This document shows positions 1 to 10,826 of a stretch of 28,884 nt of DNA, piece after piece. Below the pieces are notes generated by a model. It was not told the DNA's origin, ran no database searches, and saw nothing but the letters and a program-made list of their open reading frames with translations. The stretch is from positions 1 through 28,884 of the forward strand of contig JAWQRN010000503.1 in assembly GCA_033557685.1 (NCBI GenBank), written 5' to 3'. The translations under genes were made by a program, and so were the position numbers. Position 1 is the stretch's first letter, and every line of letters starts with the position of its first letter. The DNA comes from Sperchopsis tessellata (taxonomy: Eukaryota > Arthropoda > Insecta > Coleoptera > Hydrophilidae).

Positions 1-1
1 G

Positions 2-35
<34 letters not shown>
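1..35. repeat. (TA)n microsatellite at window edge
   Basis: An almost pure TA dinucleotide run fills the first 35 bases and probably continues beyond the window. Similar runs occur at 6053-6102 and 28317-28357. Confidence 0.95.
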
Positions 36-38
<3 letters not shown>

Positions 39-1376
39 TCGCATCTGATTTAATATGTGACTGGAAGTATAGGTAATACACACTAAATCATTTGTATGTA
101 TTTACTAATAAATTCGGTATAATTATTCATGGGCCACTTGTATAATTCGTGGAAATCTCCCTCTAACAACACTTTGCACTTGGCAGAAACGCGGGAGTTT
201 TTTATTTCTCCCTTCAGAAAATGAACAATTTAAGTGATGTGACAACAATGCAAGCGGTATTGAATACAAAACAATCTAGTTGAAAAAAAAAATAAATAGG
301 GGCTCGGTCAAGGACTGGTTTCGAATATGAATGAAGTGCAAGTCGAGTGCATGCACCGGGTTACTTCTTTAGTTTTTAGCGAGCCCAGGGGGTCTCTACA
401 ATAATAAATTGTTCATAAATATTTTCCCTCTGCATTTATAATTTGATATGTGTCAATCTCCCAATTGTTTTTGCTTGGAAGTTAGCGGATCTGTTTGCAC
501 ACCTCACTTCACGACGGTGATTAGGTCATATATGGCAACGCTAGATGACGCTGTCTTTATATGGTCAGTGTCTACTTTTTCTTTGCTACTCATTGTGAAT
601 GAATAAGATTTATTCATGGTATTGCTTTGGTGTTGTGAATTTTTGATTAGGTAGACGCATGAAAATTAAAGACTACAATAATAAATAAGTCTACAGAACT
701 TGTGAACATTATTTGATACATAATCAAATTTGCAAAAAGCAAAATCAATAAAAAAAAACAATCCATTCTGGTTAGCTAAATCATATCGAACATTTTATAT
801 CGCAATACAATACATTGCTATTGAATAGAAATTTTACTAAATATAACGCGTATCCAAAGAATCTGTCAAAATAGCAAGGGATGGGTTATATGCTTCTTAA
901 TGTCAATATGTCATGTTAATAATTTAACTGAAAATGAAAATGCAGCAGAATTTTGAGATTATACTAACAAAATATGAAACTGAAAGATGAAGAATGCTGT
1001 AATATGTATTGTGGGACAACAGCCATAAACGCTAGTGTCTTAATTGTGTTTAATAAATGTATCTATATTTATATAAGCATAGGAAGCGCGAATACCCTTG
1101 TTATCATAACAGTTTCATGAAAGCCAATGTGAATGTTAATCTTAGTGAATTGTACATTTGGTAAAAAATAAAAAGTACTGTTTTTTAATAAACTGGCAGT
1201 AAGGTCCATTGTTAGTTCAATTAGGTTTATAAACTAATTTTAATGCCAATATTTATTTCAACAAGTTTGCTTTCAGTTTTCGGCAATGGTATGTACTTAT
1301 ATTTGTTGATGCGCTCATAAAAATTTCTTATATTTCATGCGGTGAGCAAATTGCCTCAACACAAACAAGTAAATCA
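36..1376. other. AT-rich sequence, no gene recognised
   Basis: No reading frame here resembles a known family. A,T-homopolymers and scattered short open frames are what random AT-rich DNA gives. An 83-codon plus-strand frame at 1342-1593 begins at GTG, has no recognisable domain, and is better explained as the antisense of the minus-strand coding-like stretch at 1377-1589. Confidence 0.5.
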
Positions 1377-1589
1377 CCATTTGGTTCCTGTCGCAAAAAT
1401 AAAAGAGACCAAATTAGGTGGGTTAAGTGGTACGTCATCAAGCTGTGTGTCGATTACAAGCTTGTTTTTTATTAGCTGCGGTCAAACCGAATTATTTACA
1501 TTTGCATGCATTGTTAGCAAGGTGCTGCCTTCAGAGATTGCAACACCATCAGCCTTGATAATACATTTGACAAAATACCTTGCGCATTT
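1377..1589 (-). pseudogene. Decayed coding-like segment, unidentified
   Basis: On the minus strand one frame runs 71 codons between the stops at 1590-1592 and 1374-1376, interrupted only by a TGA at 1482-1484. The translation has a protein-like composition, with phrases such as YFVKCIIKADGVAISEGS before the stop and NKLVIDTQLDDVPLNPPN after it. I do not recognise the family. There is no start codon or consensus splice pair I would defend, so it is read as a fragment of an old gene or transposon protein. It could also be a chance open frame; the balanced amino-acid mix in an AT-rich region argues mildly against that. Confidence 0.3.
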
Positions 1590-1989
1590 TTAAACAAGGA
1601 CTTCTAAACGCAAAAATTCTGTTGCCGGTTTTTATGTTGTTCTTAAGGTTACGCGTCCATTGACGGTCAATATATTAGAGTTGAAAATTAAAACAAATCG
1701 TTTGAGAACAATACAATACTTAGGTAATGACACTGAAACAAGAAGTTGCTGAGCTTCGACTTCGAAAGAAACAATATTTACAGCGACGCTGTAGTTCTAG
1801 GCATGTTTTATGGCATTAGTAATATGTTATTGCACACGTTTTGCTAATGTAATATAACAAGCATTTTGCAATACCTATTTATTTGTGTGTACTTGGTTAA
1901 TTTGAATTTTAACCTTGTGGAGTTCTCACATTTTATTTGTTTAGCGCTTATTATAAATACTTAATAAATTTGCAAATATTATTCGCAAC
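1590..1989. other. AT-rich sequence, nothing recognised
   Basis: No coding, RNA or repeat signal was recognised in this interval. Confidence 0.5.
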
Positions 1990-2094
1990 ATGCTTCATTC
2001 AAAATTATATTCGAGCGATTTATATCTTGAAGCTACGGCCAATGCCGACGCATGTGACAAATTATTCCAAAACCAACCAGATTTTGGCGGTCAC
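1990..2094 (+). CDS. Possible first coding exon (partial), unidentified
   Basis: An ATG with A at -3 opens a 35-codon frame that runs exactly into a strong donor, CAC|GTAAGT, at 2095-2100, so the exon would end in phase 0. The peptide begins MLHSKLYSSDLYLEATANAD and is not low-complexity. An in-frame stop lies a few codons upstream, so an internal exon is unlikely unless its acceptor lies very close to the ATG. The phase matches the acceptor of the Tribbles exon at 16067, but the peptide shows no resemblance to a Tribbles N-lobe, and a direct join would lack most of that lobe. It may be chance; the call rests only on start, frame and donor agreeing. Confidence 0.22.
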
Positions 2095-2100
2095 GTAAGT

Positions 2101-2632
2101 ATTTTTGTTTTAATTACACAAATAATTACTTAATTAAAACAGTTAACTTCTAGAACCATAATTGTGAAATAATTGTTCCGTTTTCTTAAATTCGGCATAT
2201 TGTCAATTGATTTTATGCATCGGAAAGAAGTTGCATGATGATTTAGATATGAGAAAGGAGTGTTTTCAAAAAATATATTGATTGCAATAATGTTTTGGGA
2301 TGCTGTACTAAACATTCAGAAGTCCTCGGTAATATAATTCAAACCTGCTTCGGAGGAATAAAACGCCCACGTGCTTATTGTAAAATTTATTTGTTGTTTC
2401 ACGACCATTCTCAGGTACTGTCGATGCATAGTGTTCCTAAGTCATCCTAAATTATAACCCATACCTAACCTCGTCAAACTTATTTTATTATAATACCTAA
2501 TTTTTTTTTTCTGATGATATGGGCCAGATGAGACAAGACACTTAATTTATGTTTATAATATAAAAATTACCTATTTTATTATACAGTAGTAACATACTGA
2601 TGTATCCTAGCAACAGCAATAAAACCGGGCGG
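2101..2632. other. AT-rich sequence, nothing recognised
   Basis: No supported gene. Short minus-strand open frames at 2130-2315 and 2579-2773 have no recognisable content, and the second runs into the hAT-like element. Confidence 0.5.
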
Positions 2633-2640
2633 GTTGCATT
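2633..2640. repeat. Left target-site duplication GTTGCATT
   Basis: Exact 8-bp copy of 3660-3667, directly abutting the left terminus of the hAT-like element. Confidence 0.6.
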
Positions 2641-3659
2641 TAGTGCTTCTAAAGATAATAGACCGAGGTTTACATTGATTAATAATCGACTGACTGAAAT
2701 AGATTAGTTGACTGTCGACTAATTGAAATCGATTATTTGGTTCTTTCAATTTGTTGATTCTAATAAAAGACATAAGGACTAACTACTTCTGATATAACCG
2801 GAACTGATGAATATCATTTATTATGAAGTAATAAAACTAAATCTCCAATTTTCGAATTTAAATTGTCATTAATAACGAAAATTCATCGTGGAGTACCCTC
2901 AAAATTACCTTATTAAATGGTTTCTTATGTAGACACTCTAATTTTAAAATAAAAATATATGTTTATTATGTAATTCTTTGTTGGAAATTTTTAATGTACT
3001 AAAAATAATTACTTGTATAATTTTATGAGTTTTATACGCCAGTCCGTGAAAAATGAATTGAATTAAAGTTAGTGCTTAATACGTTTGTAAATGAATAATT
3101 GATTATTAAATAGTTGACAAATCCATTATTACATAGATAATCGATTAATAGGTGAATAATTAATTAATCGGCGAATCGATTAACCTCCTTTGTTAATCGA
3201 CTAGTCGAAAAAAAAAATGTCAGTCGTCAGCACTAGTCCATACATATATGTGATTCAGAATACATAATATCAGTTTGAAAGATCAAAGAATAGCAAAGGA
3301 CAAGAGTTCAATATGGTCACAATACTTTTACGTAGACAAAAAATGTTTGGCGAGTGCTAGTCAGTCTAAAAATTAGAAGAATTAAAAGGTAGTGCTTTTT
3401 ATGTTTCCCAATCGATCACTTCTTAATAATCGACTATTATATAGATTATCGACTATTCAATTATTACTGAGATAATCGACTAATCGATTATTAGGCGAAT
3501 AATTGATAGATCGATTAATTGAAAATCGACTAGTTGAAGGCAGTCTAGTCGAAAATCGACTCTCAATATTGGTAATCGCGGATATTAGATTAATCGACTA
3601 GTCGATTATCGCCTTTAGCTAATCGACTAGTCGAAACAAATCAGTAGTCGAAAGAACTA
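2641..3659. mobile_element. hAT-like non-autonomous element with 8-bp target duplication
   Basis: The octamer GTTGCATT occurs immediately outside both ends (2633-2640 and 3660-3667), the 8-bp target-site duplication expected of hAT transposons. The element starts TAGTGCTTCT and, read inward from its right end, TAGTTCTTTC, a short imperfect inverted terminus. The interior is dense in AATCGATTA and CGACTAGTCG motifs, similar to the subterminal repeats of hAT elements, and encodes no transposase. A second terminus-like sequence (CAGCACTA preceded by CGACTAGTCG and an A-run) lies inside at about 3227-3233, and another left-type start (TAGTGCT) at about 3388-3394, so the element appears composite or nested. 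The family assignment is inferred from duplication length and repeat style. Confidence 0.6.
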
Positions 3660-3667
3660 GTTGCATT
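3660..3667. repeat. Right target-site duplication GTTGCATT
   Basis: Exact 8-bp copy of 2633-2640, directly abutting the right terminus of the hAT-like element. Confidence 0.6.
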
Positions 3668-4635
3668 AATGTCAGTTTAAATTTAATCTAAAAAAGACAT
3701 TCCACTTTATTCTTAGTTTCATGACAACGATAGCTATGTGGATGCTCTATGTTGTTGAACTAAGACTAAGTAACCAATGATTGAAAGAAAATTAGCTTTC
3801 GGAACGTAACGTAGCGACTTTTATTTGTAGATTTGTGGAAGTCTGCAGATATTCGCTCAAGTTAAATGACATCGCAAATGCCTAAGCTAAGAATTAACTA
3901 TAATGTTTCAATGCTAAGGATTGTAATGCAGCTAACGGCTTGGAATATATGATACCGAAGGATGTGCTTAATTAGATGCGAGAGAACTTTTTATATTAGA
4001 TCGTACTAGCTCGCTGACGGCCAGATTTCAAAGTGATAGATACATCAGAGGTGGGCGTCGCTAATAGTCCGCAGACTATGACCTTTATATTGAAAATGAG
4101 GTGGGTTTTGCAATATTTTACTCTCTGCGATAAACAGTATGTCGTCCATCCTCGTGTTGTTTACGACCGGGCATAATTCAAGTATTTATGAGAGTTGATT
4201 TTAAAGCTGGATCTCTTGCTTGGATAACTTTACAATGAAGCTCGCGTTAACGTGGACAATGAGACACGCAAATAAGAAGCCGTAGCGTAGTACACCATAG
4301 TGAGGATCCAATCAGGCAAAAGGCTTCAGATTTATGCGACCACTCAATTACCATAAGCCAGAAATATGTAATTATTTGATCTTATAAACTGCGGTTACGT
4401 ATATTTACGTTATTAAATTATTCTATTAGTGCCAGTGGGACTAACTTTCGGCTTAACTAGGGTGGATATTAGTTTAGTTTTGGTTTATAACCTATAATTT
4501 CATTACTTATCCATTGCGTCAAATACTAGGGATGTTTAATTTTACTGCTGCAATATTCTAATGGAACGAATTCAACAAAAGGAACGGAAATAACCTAAAA
4601 CCATTGCAACTAATAGTACGCCTGGGTGACTGTTA
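3668..4635. other. Unassigned sequence, no gene recognised
   Basis: About 1 kb without a recognisable reading frame, repeat or RNA gene. Confidence 0.5.
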
Positions 4636-4639
4636 AATT

Positions 4640-4740
4640 TCACAATCGATTATCGATTGTTGAAAAATAATCGATTAGATGATTAATTGAATATTATTTA
4701 AAGTTTATCAAACATCGATTAATCGAAACAAAATCCCAGT
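4640..4740. repeat. AATCGATTA-rich block, possible MITE remnant
   Basis: About 100 bases contain repeated ATCGATTA/TAATCGA motifs like those in the hAT-like element at 2641-3659. The two edges look loosely inverted (GACTG followed by ATTTCACAATCGATTA at the left; GACTGGGATTTTG followed by TCGATTAATCGATG when the right side is read in reverse). No target duplication was found, so this may be only a fragment. Confidence 0.35.
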
Positions 4741-4814
4741 CAAAGTTGGGATAGATATTTAATTGTTATGACTGGGGTTATAGCTTCTAAGCTCCTATTA
4801 TTTGAAGCTGTTTA

Positions 4815-4855
4815 CAGGGTGGCTCAATAATGCGGTCTCCTTCGATAGCCATTAA
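4815..4855. repeat. Left terminal inverted repeat
   Basis: Matches the reverse complement of 5975-6013 with a few mismatches and one or two gaps. TA precedes it at 4813-4814. Confidence 0.75.
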
Positions 4856-5555
4856 ATTTTTGTTTTTTAAAAAAAAGTTACATACACAAGTTATAATGCG
4901 TAATAGTTTGCATCTTGAAAAACTATGTAGAACATTACAGGATGATGGTCCATATCTTTTTTTCTTTTTTTATTTTACTATTTATTTATTATTCTAAAAG
5001 AATTACTATATTTATTATTGCATTTCTGGATTACCTGATTAATTTTCTTGAAAAATTATAATTCTCTACCAAAAATCAACTGTTTTCGAGTTATTTTGAA
5101 TTTTGTGAAAATGTAACAAAATTCAGAGTCTAACAAAAATTTAAACAACGTCCTTCTAAATACAAATTAAATTGTTGATAAGCGTTATTTTAAGGAAAAT
5201 ATGTTTGACATTTTGGATAAAGAAACATTTTGAAGTTTTAAACAAGTGTTCTAATTATTATGTCGAAGTTGCATATTTTCAAATGCCAAACATTCATTTT
5301 TTTAAGCAGCAGCCCCTGTATATTTTACCGTAGTTAGACATATAATTAAATTCTCTTTAAATTTTCTGTAGAATGTTTTATACGTAAAGTTAATATTTTT
5401 CGAGATTTTTAGTGTTTTCTAATCAAAATCTATGGTGAATATATCATATTATGTCAAGGTGGCTTTGGACAAATGTCAATTATCAAGCAAAACAATGCAA
5501 ACAATAGTTCTGTCATAAGTAGTAGCGGTTGTTGTTGTTTATGCACTGCTTGTAA

Positions 5556-5973
5556 ATGAAAATGAGTATTTCAAAGGAAGAAATGATAGACATGATGTAT
5601 GTGTTGGGTAAAAGCAATAAGAACTGCTTACTTGCTTCAAAAATATACGCTCAACGTTTTCAGTGTATAAAGGACAATGGACAGAAACGAACAAAAATAA
5701 TGAGGAAAGAAGAAAATGGATACAGAGTCGTTGAAAATCCACATACAAGTTAAAGAGATATTATCAATGACTTAGACATAAGGCAGTTGTCGGTACCTAG
5801 ACTTATTACACCCATATTCTATTCAACTTCTGCAAGAATTGGGTAACAATGACTTTAATAATCGGCTAGTTTTTTGCGGGTGGACTCTTAACCAAAAACA
5901 ACAGCAGTCCAATTTCTTCAATTTTGTCGTACTTACGGATGAGACAACGTTCTATAGAAATGAAAACGAATAG
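5556..5973 (+). pseudogene. Transposase N-terminal fragment (DDE/D, mariner-like)
   Basis: The first open segment (5556-5753) starts at ATG and reads ISKEEMIDMMYVLGKSNKNC, then LLASKIYAQRF. This is the characteristic N terminus of an insect mariner-like family whose proteins begin with a short helix-turn-helix-like domain. After a frame change, 5806-5973 reads HPYSIQLLQELGNNDFNNRL, then FCGWTLNQ, and ends FVVLTDETTFYRNENE before a stop. LTDE..F is the first catalytic Asp motif of IS630/Tc1/mariner transposases. The middle, with part of the DNA-binding region, is damaged or shortened, and everything after the first Asp (second Asp, third Asp/Glu, C terminus) is absent. Inactive. Confidence 0.7.
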
Positions 5974-5974
5974 T

Positions 5975-6013
5975 CTAGTGGCTACCGAAGGAGGCCGCAT
6001 TATTGATCACCCT
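5975..6013. repeat. Right terminal inverted repeat
   Basis: Reverse complement of the left terminus, sharing the cores TCAATAATGCGG and CTCCTTCG. TA follows it at 6014-6015. Confidence 0.75.
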
Positions 6014-6050
6014 TAATATGCAAATTTTAGTGCTGTAATGCTCAATTATA

Positions 6051-6052
<2 letters not shown>

Positions 6053-6102
<50 letters not shown>
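6053..6102. repeat. (TA)n microsatellite
   Basis: About 50 bases of uninterrupted TA dinucleotide, starting 40 bases downstream of the transposon right end. Confidence 0.95.
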
Positions 6103-6104
<2 letters not shown>

Positions 6105-8077
6105 AAGTTAAAAACTCATGTTTCGGGTTATACTATGTATAAATACTTTTCGTAAATGGAACACCACTGGTTCGTAGCAGTAAAAGGTCAATAAATTTTA
6201 ATAAGTTACCATGTTGCACGGGTTCGGCTCCAAATTATGCAAAACCATAGTGTCTGGTTGACGCGCGTGTCCATCTGTATTGTGTATTAAAAATTCCGAA
6301 TAATTTTAAAATAATATTAAGGTCCCGTCGCGGAAGTGTATCGGTCACGGTTTGGTGAACTTAAGTTCAGGGTCCTCTGCTTGGACACTGATGGACGCCC
6401 GAGGTCTGCTCCACGGACTTATTCTTATTATTCTGCATAATTGAACGAACGGACCGTACCATGCCAACAAAGAAGAAGCAAGAGCAGCAAATCAAATGGA
6501 ACAATTCGACACACTATTAATGCACGAGAAAAAATAACTTAAAAAACCTGCCAGTATCCAGATGTTGCCTCTTAAGAATTGCAAATAATGACTGCTGATT
6601 ATAAGTTAAAAATAGCCAACAACTCCTATTAATTTGCAGATGCTTTTAGATATTTGTGGATTTCTATCAAGGAACAAACTGCGAAACTACTGGTAGAACG
6701 CAACTGCTTAGTGGATATCTAACTGTATATTCGGAAAAGTTTTTAATTTATTATATGACAGAGATGCATTAGTGCATTCAGAATTAATTCGAAATATGGT
6801 TATTGGTATTATTATATTATTAGAGAACAACAACACTATCTTTGGCAAAATTACGCTAGCTGTGTGATGTTTAATAGAAGCATATATTGTAATTTTAATT
6901 GTAGAATACATTGTCAACGTTATTAAAATGACTGAAGGTACAGACGTACGTTTCGGGGAATAAATGTGTGGGAGCATACGAAAATAACGGGATGTCGTTT
7001 CAGTTTGGTTAAGTCAAGTATAGGACAATTCAGCAGCTTGGTTTGACTAATGACTTTGAACCGACATACTCAGATTTGAGTAAATTACTACATTATATTT
7101 TCGTATTATCATCGTTTTTGGACTTGATGGGTCTACATACAACACGACTATTTGATCGAAAATTTCACTGATGAAGACAGTGACTTTTGCCCTCGTATAT
7201 GAACTAAAGCATCGTCATCAACGAGAAATGCATGTGCATCTTTTCATTCACACTTAATTCATATTTTAATTCGGCCCACTCTTCTGTCTTAATTTCTCTG
7301 AATGTGCTTTTTCAGGTGTACTTTATTAAAATTTTCACATGAAACCCGTGAAAAATACTATACAATTCGTGCAGATAGCATACGGCCCCGCTAAAGCAGC
7401 ATCTAAGTACTAAGTAGTCGATAGCCCAAATTAGCATTTATTGTTTTGGTGATTTTTTTTTAATTAAGTTCATATAACCTAAATGCTGGAATTTCCCATT
7501 CTTAATAATGGTATCTATGGTCAAGATTTCTTTCTCTAGAATTCTTATTTGTATGAATTTTAATAACCTGATTTAAATAGCAGATACTGTCGAAACGCAA
7601 AACGTTGCAAAAACAAATGCCTCATCACCTTTTTAGTAAATCAATACGTACGCGAAATCAGACGTAGATTGTTTTTATTTTTCTCGAATTTAAACGTTTT
7701 GCCATTTTATAGTAAACAATCGTGACGTTTCTGAGGGAGAAAAAAAATCCGCTCGCAGTAGTATTATTAATAAGCATTCCACAAACAGCAAGAATTAATG
7801 GAATGCTTTATTTCTATAGATTCGTATTAATTCCTGTTAACCGGCATATATTATCCCATTACTTCACCACACTACACAACTCGAGTGCTGTGTCTGAACC
7901 AATCCCACTATTACAACAGTAAGTAACTATTTCGACAGGTGCAGTTATGTTGTTGAGTAATGCTTTGCCTTGCTTGTGTTTCAATATAGCACTTAATTAC
8001 AAGCACAAGCTACAAGGTCTTATCAAGAACTAATGTGACATATGCGGAGACTTAGTATTCTGTTATATTTTATATAT
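6103..8077. other. No recognised gene; one GC-richer open segment at 6321-6437
   Basis: Mostly AT-rich DNA. The stretch 6230-6480 is richer in GC, and 6321-6437 is an open plus-strand frame of 39 codons bounded by stops (reads PVAEVYRSRFGELKFRVLCL, then DTDGRPRSAP). I do not recognise it; it could be a transposon or retroelement scrap. A frame at 7722-7922 begins at GTG and has no recognisable content. Confidence 0.4.
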
Positions 8078-8112
8078 TTAACACTACAAGTAGGATATTA
8101 ACACTACAAGTA
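8078..8112. repeat. Short tandem duplication, 20-bp unit
   Basis: TTAACACTACAAGTA occurs at 8078-8092 and again at 8098-8112, giving a 20-bp unit present about 1.75 times. Confidence 0.8.
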
Positions 8113-8344
8113 AAAATATAAGTTATACTTTGTTTAAAGTTTTAATTCCAGCATGACTGCGAGTTGACATTGTGATGTTTGGCACTTATCTAAACGTTAT
8201 CTCAAAAATTGGGTTTGTAGTCAGTTTGTATGAGATGTTTAATATATTGCCCAAAACAAGTAAGGGAAATTTAAGTTTTTTATTTAAACTTTTAGATATA
8301 TGAATACAAATGGCGTTTTGAAAGTCAGGAACACTTAAAAGATA

Positions 8345-8838
8345 TTCTGGCTTTTCCCAAACAAATTCTAGTTAGTTTCGTGTTCGTCCCAAATCAAAAC
8401 ACGCCTATTATTTGGTTCCAAAGTGAATCTTGATTCGTCACAAAATAATACTCGCCCCCATATGTTATGGCCCCATTTCCTATGCTTATCTGGCGACCTT
8501 CTGCGGGCTCTTTTCTGATCCACAGTTAGTGAAATGCAAAGCATGGCTCTTGGAGCATAGAGGCCCACATCACGACGACGATTTCATATTGTTTGTGTTG
8601 ACATTAGCCTTTCAGTGGCAAGGGAAAACTCGGTTCGAAGCTTGGTAACATTAAGAATTCTATTTCTACGTGCAAATAGCGATAGGTAATGGTCATCTCT
8701 TGGCATTCTTGATTCTGGCCGGCCTTGTCTTTTACTCCATTGAATATCTCCAGTTTCCAAAAATAGGTTCTAAATTCTAGAAATGGCACTTTGGCTCACT
8801 CCAAGAAACTGGGCAACAGCTTGCTGTGTTCGTCCAAT
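8345..8838 (-). pseudogene. Tc1-like transposase pseudogene
   Basis: Read on the minus strand from about 8838, one frame gives GRTQQAVAQFLGVSQSAISR, the helix-turn-helix of Tc1 transposases. It continues with LFLETGDIQWSKRQGRPESR (including the GRP..R linker typical of the family) and LFARRNRILNVTKLRTEF. It then reaches RRARRR..DKHRKWG and VLFCDESRFTLEPNN, where DESRF carries the first catalytic Asp. The frame is broken by TAG at 8770-8772, TGA at 8584-8586 and TAG after WDEHETN near 8368. A neighbouring frame then continues LEFVWEKPEYLLSV before homology fades near 8300. The second Asp and final Glu are absent. Dead copy; terminal repeats were not located. Confidence 0.85.
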
Positions 8839-10224
8839 TTAGCTATGGCTAAATAACTACTAGTAATTAAAGAAGTGTCGAACAAATCGTCGAAAATTTG
8901 AACTTTTGGTTACAAAACCTGCGTAATTTTCAATTTTATACCTTTCTATAATTTTATAGGATTATCCTTTCCCTAAATGTGTCAGTATTCGATAAAAAAT
9001 TTGTATTCTGCTTCAGATGGACAGTAAAAATGTGAAAAGTGGAGCATTTTTTGATGGCACTGGAAAGACGCCTAGGGGAAAAGGCTATAACGTTGTCATT
9101 TTCTTTTGTAAAACAAAATTAAAAATGTTTTGAGCTCTTTAAACCTATAATAAAATCACATTAAAATTTAAAAATGATACGATTATTTCATCACTCTCAA
9201 AGAAATTCACAAAAAATGGCTCATTTTCGGGTGTCTAAAGGGTTTTCTCCCCTTAAATGGGTCCAGGTGAACTGCCTACGGGTGGTATTTCCCGAAACAC
9301 ACGTCTATAAAATATGTGAAATCTATAAAATAAGTTTATCGAAATCTATTAAGTGCTTTTCCATTATATTATGTACAGAGGGACGCTACTGCGAACAATT
9401 TCTTAGTCTAATAATTTATTGACCTTTAACTACTACGAACTTTCCTGTACGGGCACGCAATAATGTTTGATATGACCTTCTAGCTCTTGCTTGCTCTCTG
9501 GTTATGTAACACTCTTATCCGGAATGGATATGAGGTAACTCGATCAATTTGTTATCACTGATCAAAACATACTAACACTAATGGGTGCATATGTTACAGA
9601 AGTTGAGGGCCTGCCTACACAAATACAAGCCATGTAGGTTTTACATCATGATCCGATAGTTCATTATCAGAGGTTAATTAAAAAAACGGACGATAAAAAC
9701 GACGTTTTAATTTTAACTGTCTGATTTTATTGTACAGTATTTCACGATCAGCATTGCTACTGATTAACAGTGCGTGAGAAACATATAATGTTTTATTTTC
9801 CGTCATATTTATTGATACATAAGCGATTACTTTTATTGCTGTATAGATGTGTGTTTAATCTTACAATTGCTCTTGTGCTATTACGACGAATATTTCAATA
9901 ATTTGTCTCGCCGTTTGTTACATAAAAATATATACAATATTTATTCATGTAACTGTTTAGGCAATATTTAAGAATTTCCTTTGGTATCATCCAAACCCAC
10001 TTTTCAAACCTCTGGGTTATATAATCCATTGGAAGGTCGTTCAAATATGTCAGGTTAATATTATTTCAATAACAGTAATACCTAGATTTGTTTTCTGAAT
10101 AGGTGTGTTAGTAAACTCTTAATCAAAATATAACTGCAATCTGAATTCAGTGAAGTCCATACGATAGGCAAAGTAATTGCATATGCAGGTAGGGGATTCC
10201 CTTAAGTAGTATGTCGTATTTACT
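8839..10224. other. No recognised gene
   Basis: AT-rich sequence. At 9017-9133 a 38-codon ATG frame follows a pyrimidine-rich AG (TTCTGCTTCAG) and reads DSKNVKSGAFFDGTGKTPRG, which is protein-like but too short to assign. The 82-codon frame at 9174-9422 has no recognisable content. Confidence 0.4.
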
Positions 10225-10826
10225 TGCATGTGATACAGAATACGTAATATCGATTTTAAAGATCACACACAAGTTCAGTATGGTCATTTTACTTATTCGC
10301 AGGCAAAAAAATGTTAGGAAAAAGCAAAACAATGTTCAAAAGTTATTAAAGTTGGTGATGGGTCAACAAGTGGGCTTCATATTTCATACATACTCATCTG
10401 AAAAAACATAATTTATTAAAACGAAGAATTATAAGGTGCTTCAAATTCACTAACAAAGTGTCCTTTTCTGGTGCAGGTTGTGTAATAGATAATAACCAAA
10501 TTACATATTATTGTTCTATCGCAATTTATTACGAGCCGTTTTAGCATGTATGCATGTACTTGATGGTTTAACTATTTATGTATATTCTGTACTTAGAACT
10601 TAATGATAACCTAATATATTATTAAATAGGTAATCGATTATTATATAGATAACTGACTAATCCATTATTACATACATAAATGACTTATGGATCATTAGGT
10701 GAATAATCGAGTAATCGACTAGTCAAAAATTATGTAGTCGTGGATATTCGATTACTCGACAAATTGATTATCGCCTTTTGCTAATTGACTAGTCGAAAAA
10801 AAAAACGCCAATAGTTGGCAGCACTA
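10225..10826. repeat. Diverged relative of the hAT-like element at 2641-3659
   Basis: The block at 10225-10320 aligns by eye with 3246-3355 (shared words TGTGAT.CAGAATAC.TAATATC, AGTATGGTCA/AATATGGTCA and the A-rich run before ATGTT.GG). The block 10610-10826 aligns with 3100-3233 and 3430-3640 (ATTATATAGAT, GATTATCGCCTTT.GCTAAT, CGACTAGTCG, A-run, GCAGCACTA). This copy has roughly 170-200 extra bases in the middle. Read in reverse, its right end is TAGTGCTGCCAACTATTGGC. No target duplication was found, so the left boundary is uncertain. Confidence 0.6.

Larger units (their letters stand above)
4815..6013 (+). mobile_element. IS630/Tc1/mariner-superfamily element, internally deleted
   Basis: The two ends are inverted copies over about 35 bases. 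The left reads CAGGGTGGCTCAATAATGCG and continues with CTCCTTCGATAGCCATTA. The right, read in reverse, is AGGGTGATCAATAATGCGG followed by CTCCTTCGGTAGCCACTA. Each end is preceded by TA, the target expected for this superfamily. Inside are about 700 bases of AT-rich non-coding DNA, then the N-terminal part of a transposase on the plus strand (5556-5973), which stops just after its first catalytic Asp and runs almost directly into the right terminus. The catalytic core beyond that point is missing, so the copy is an internal-deletion derivative that could move only with a transposase supplied elsewhere. Total length is about 1.2 kb. Confidence 0.75.
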
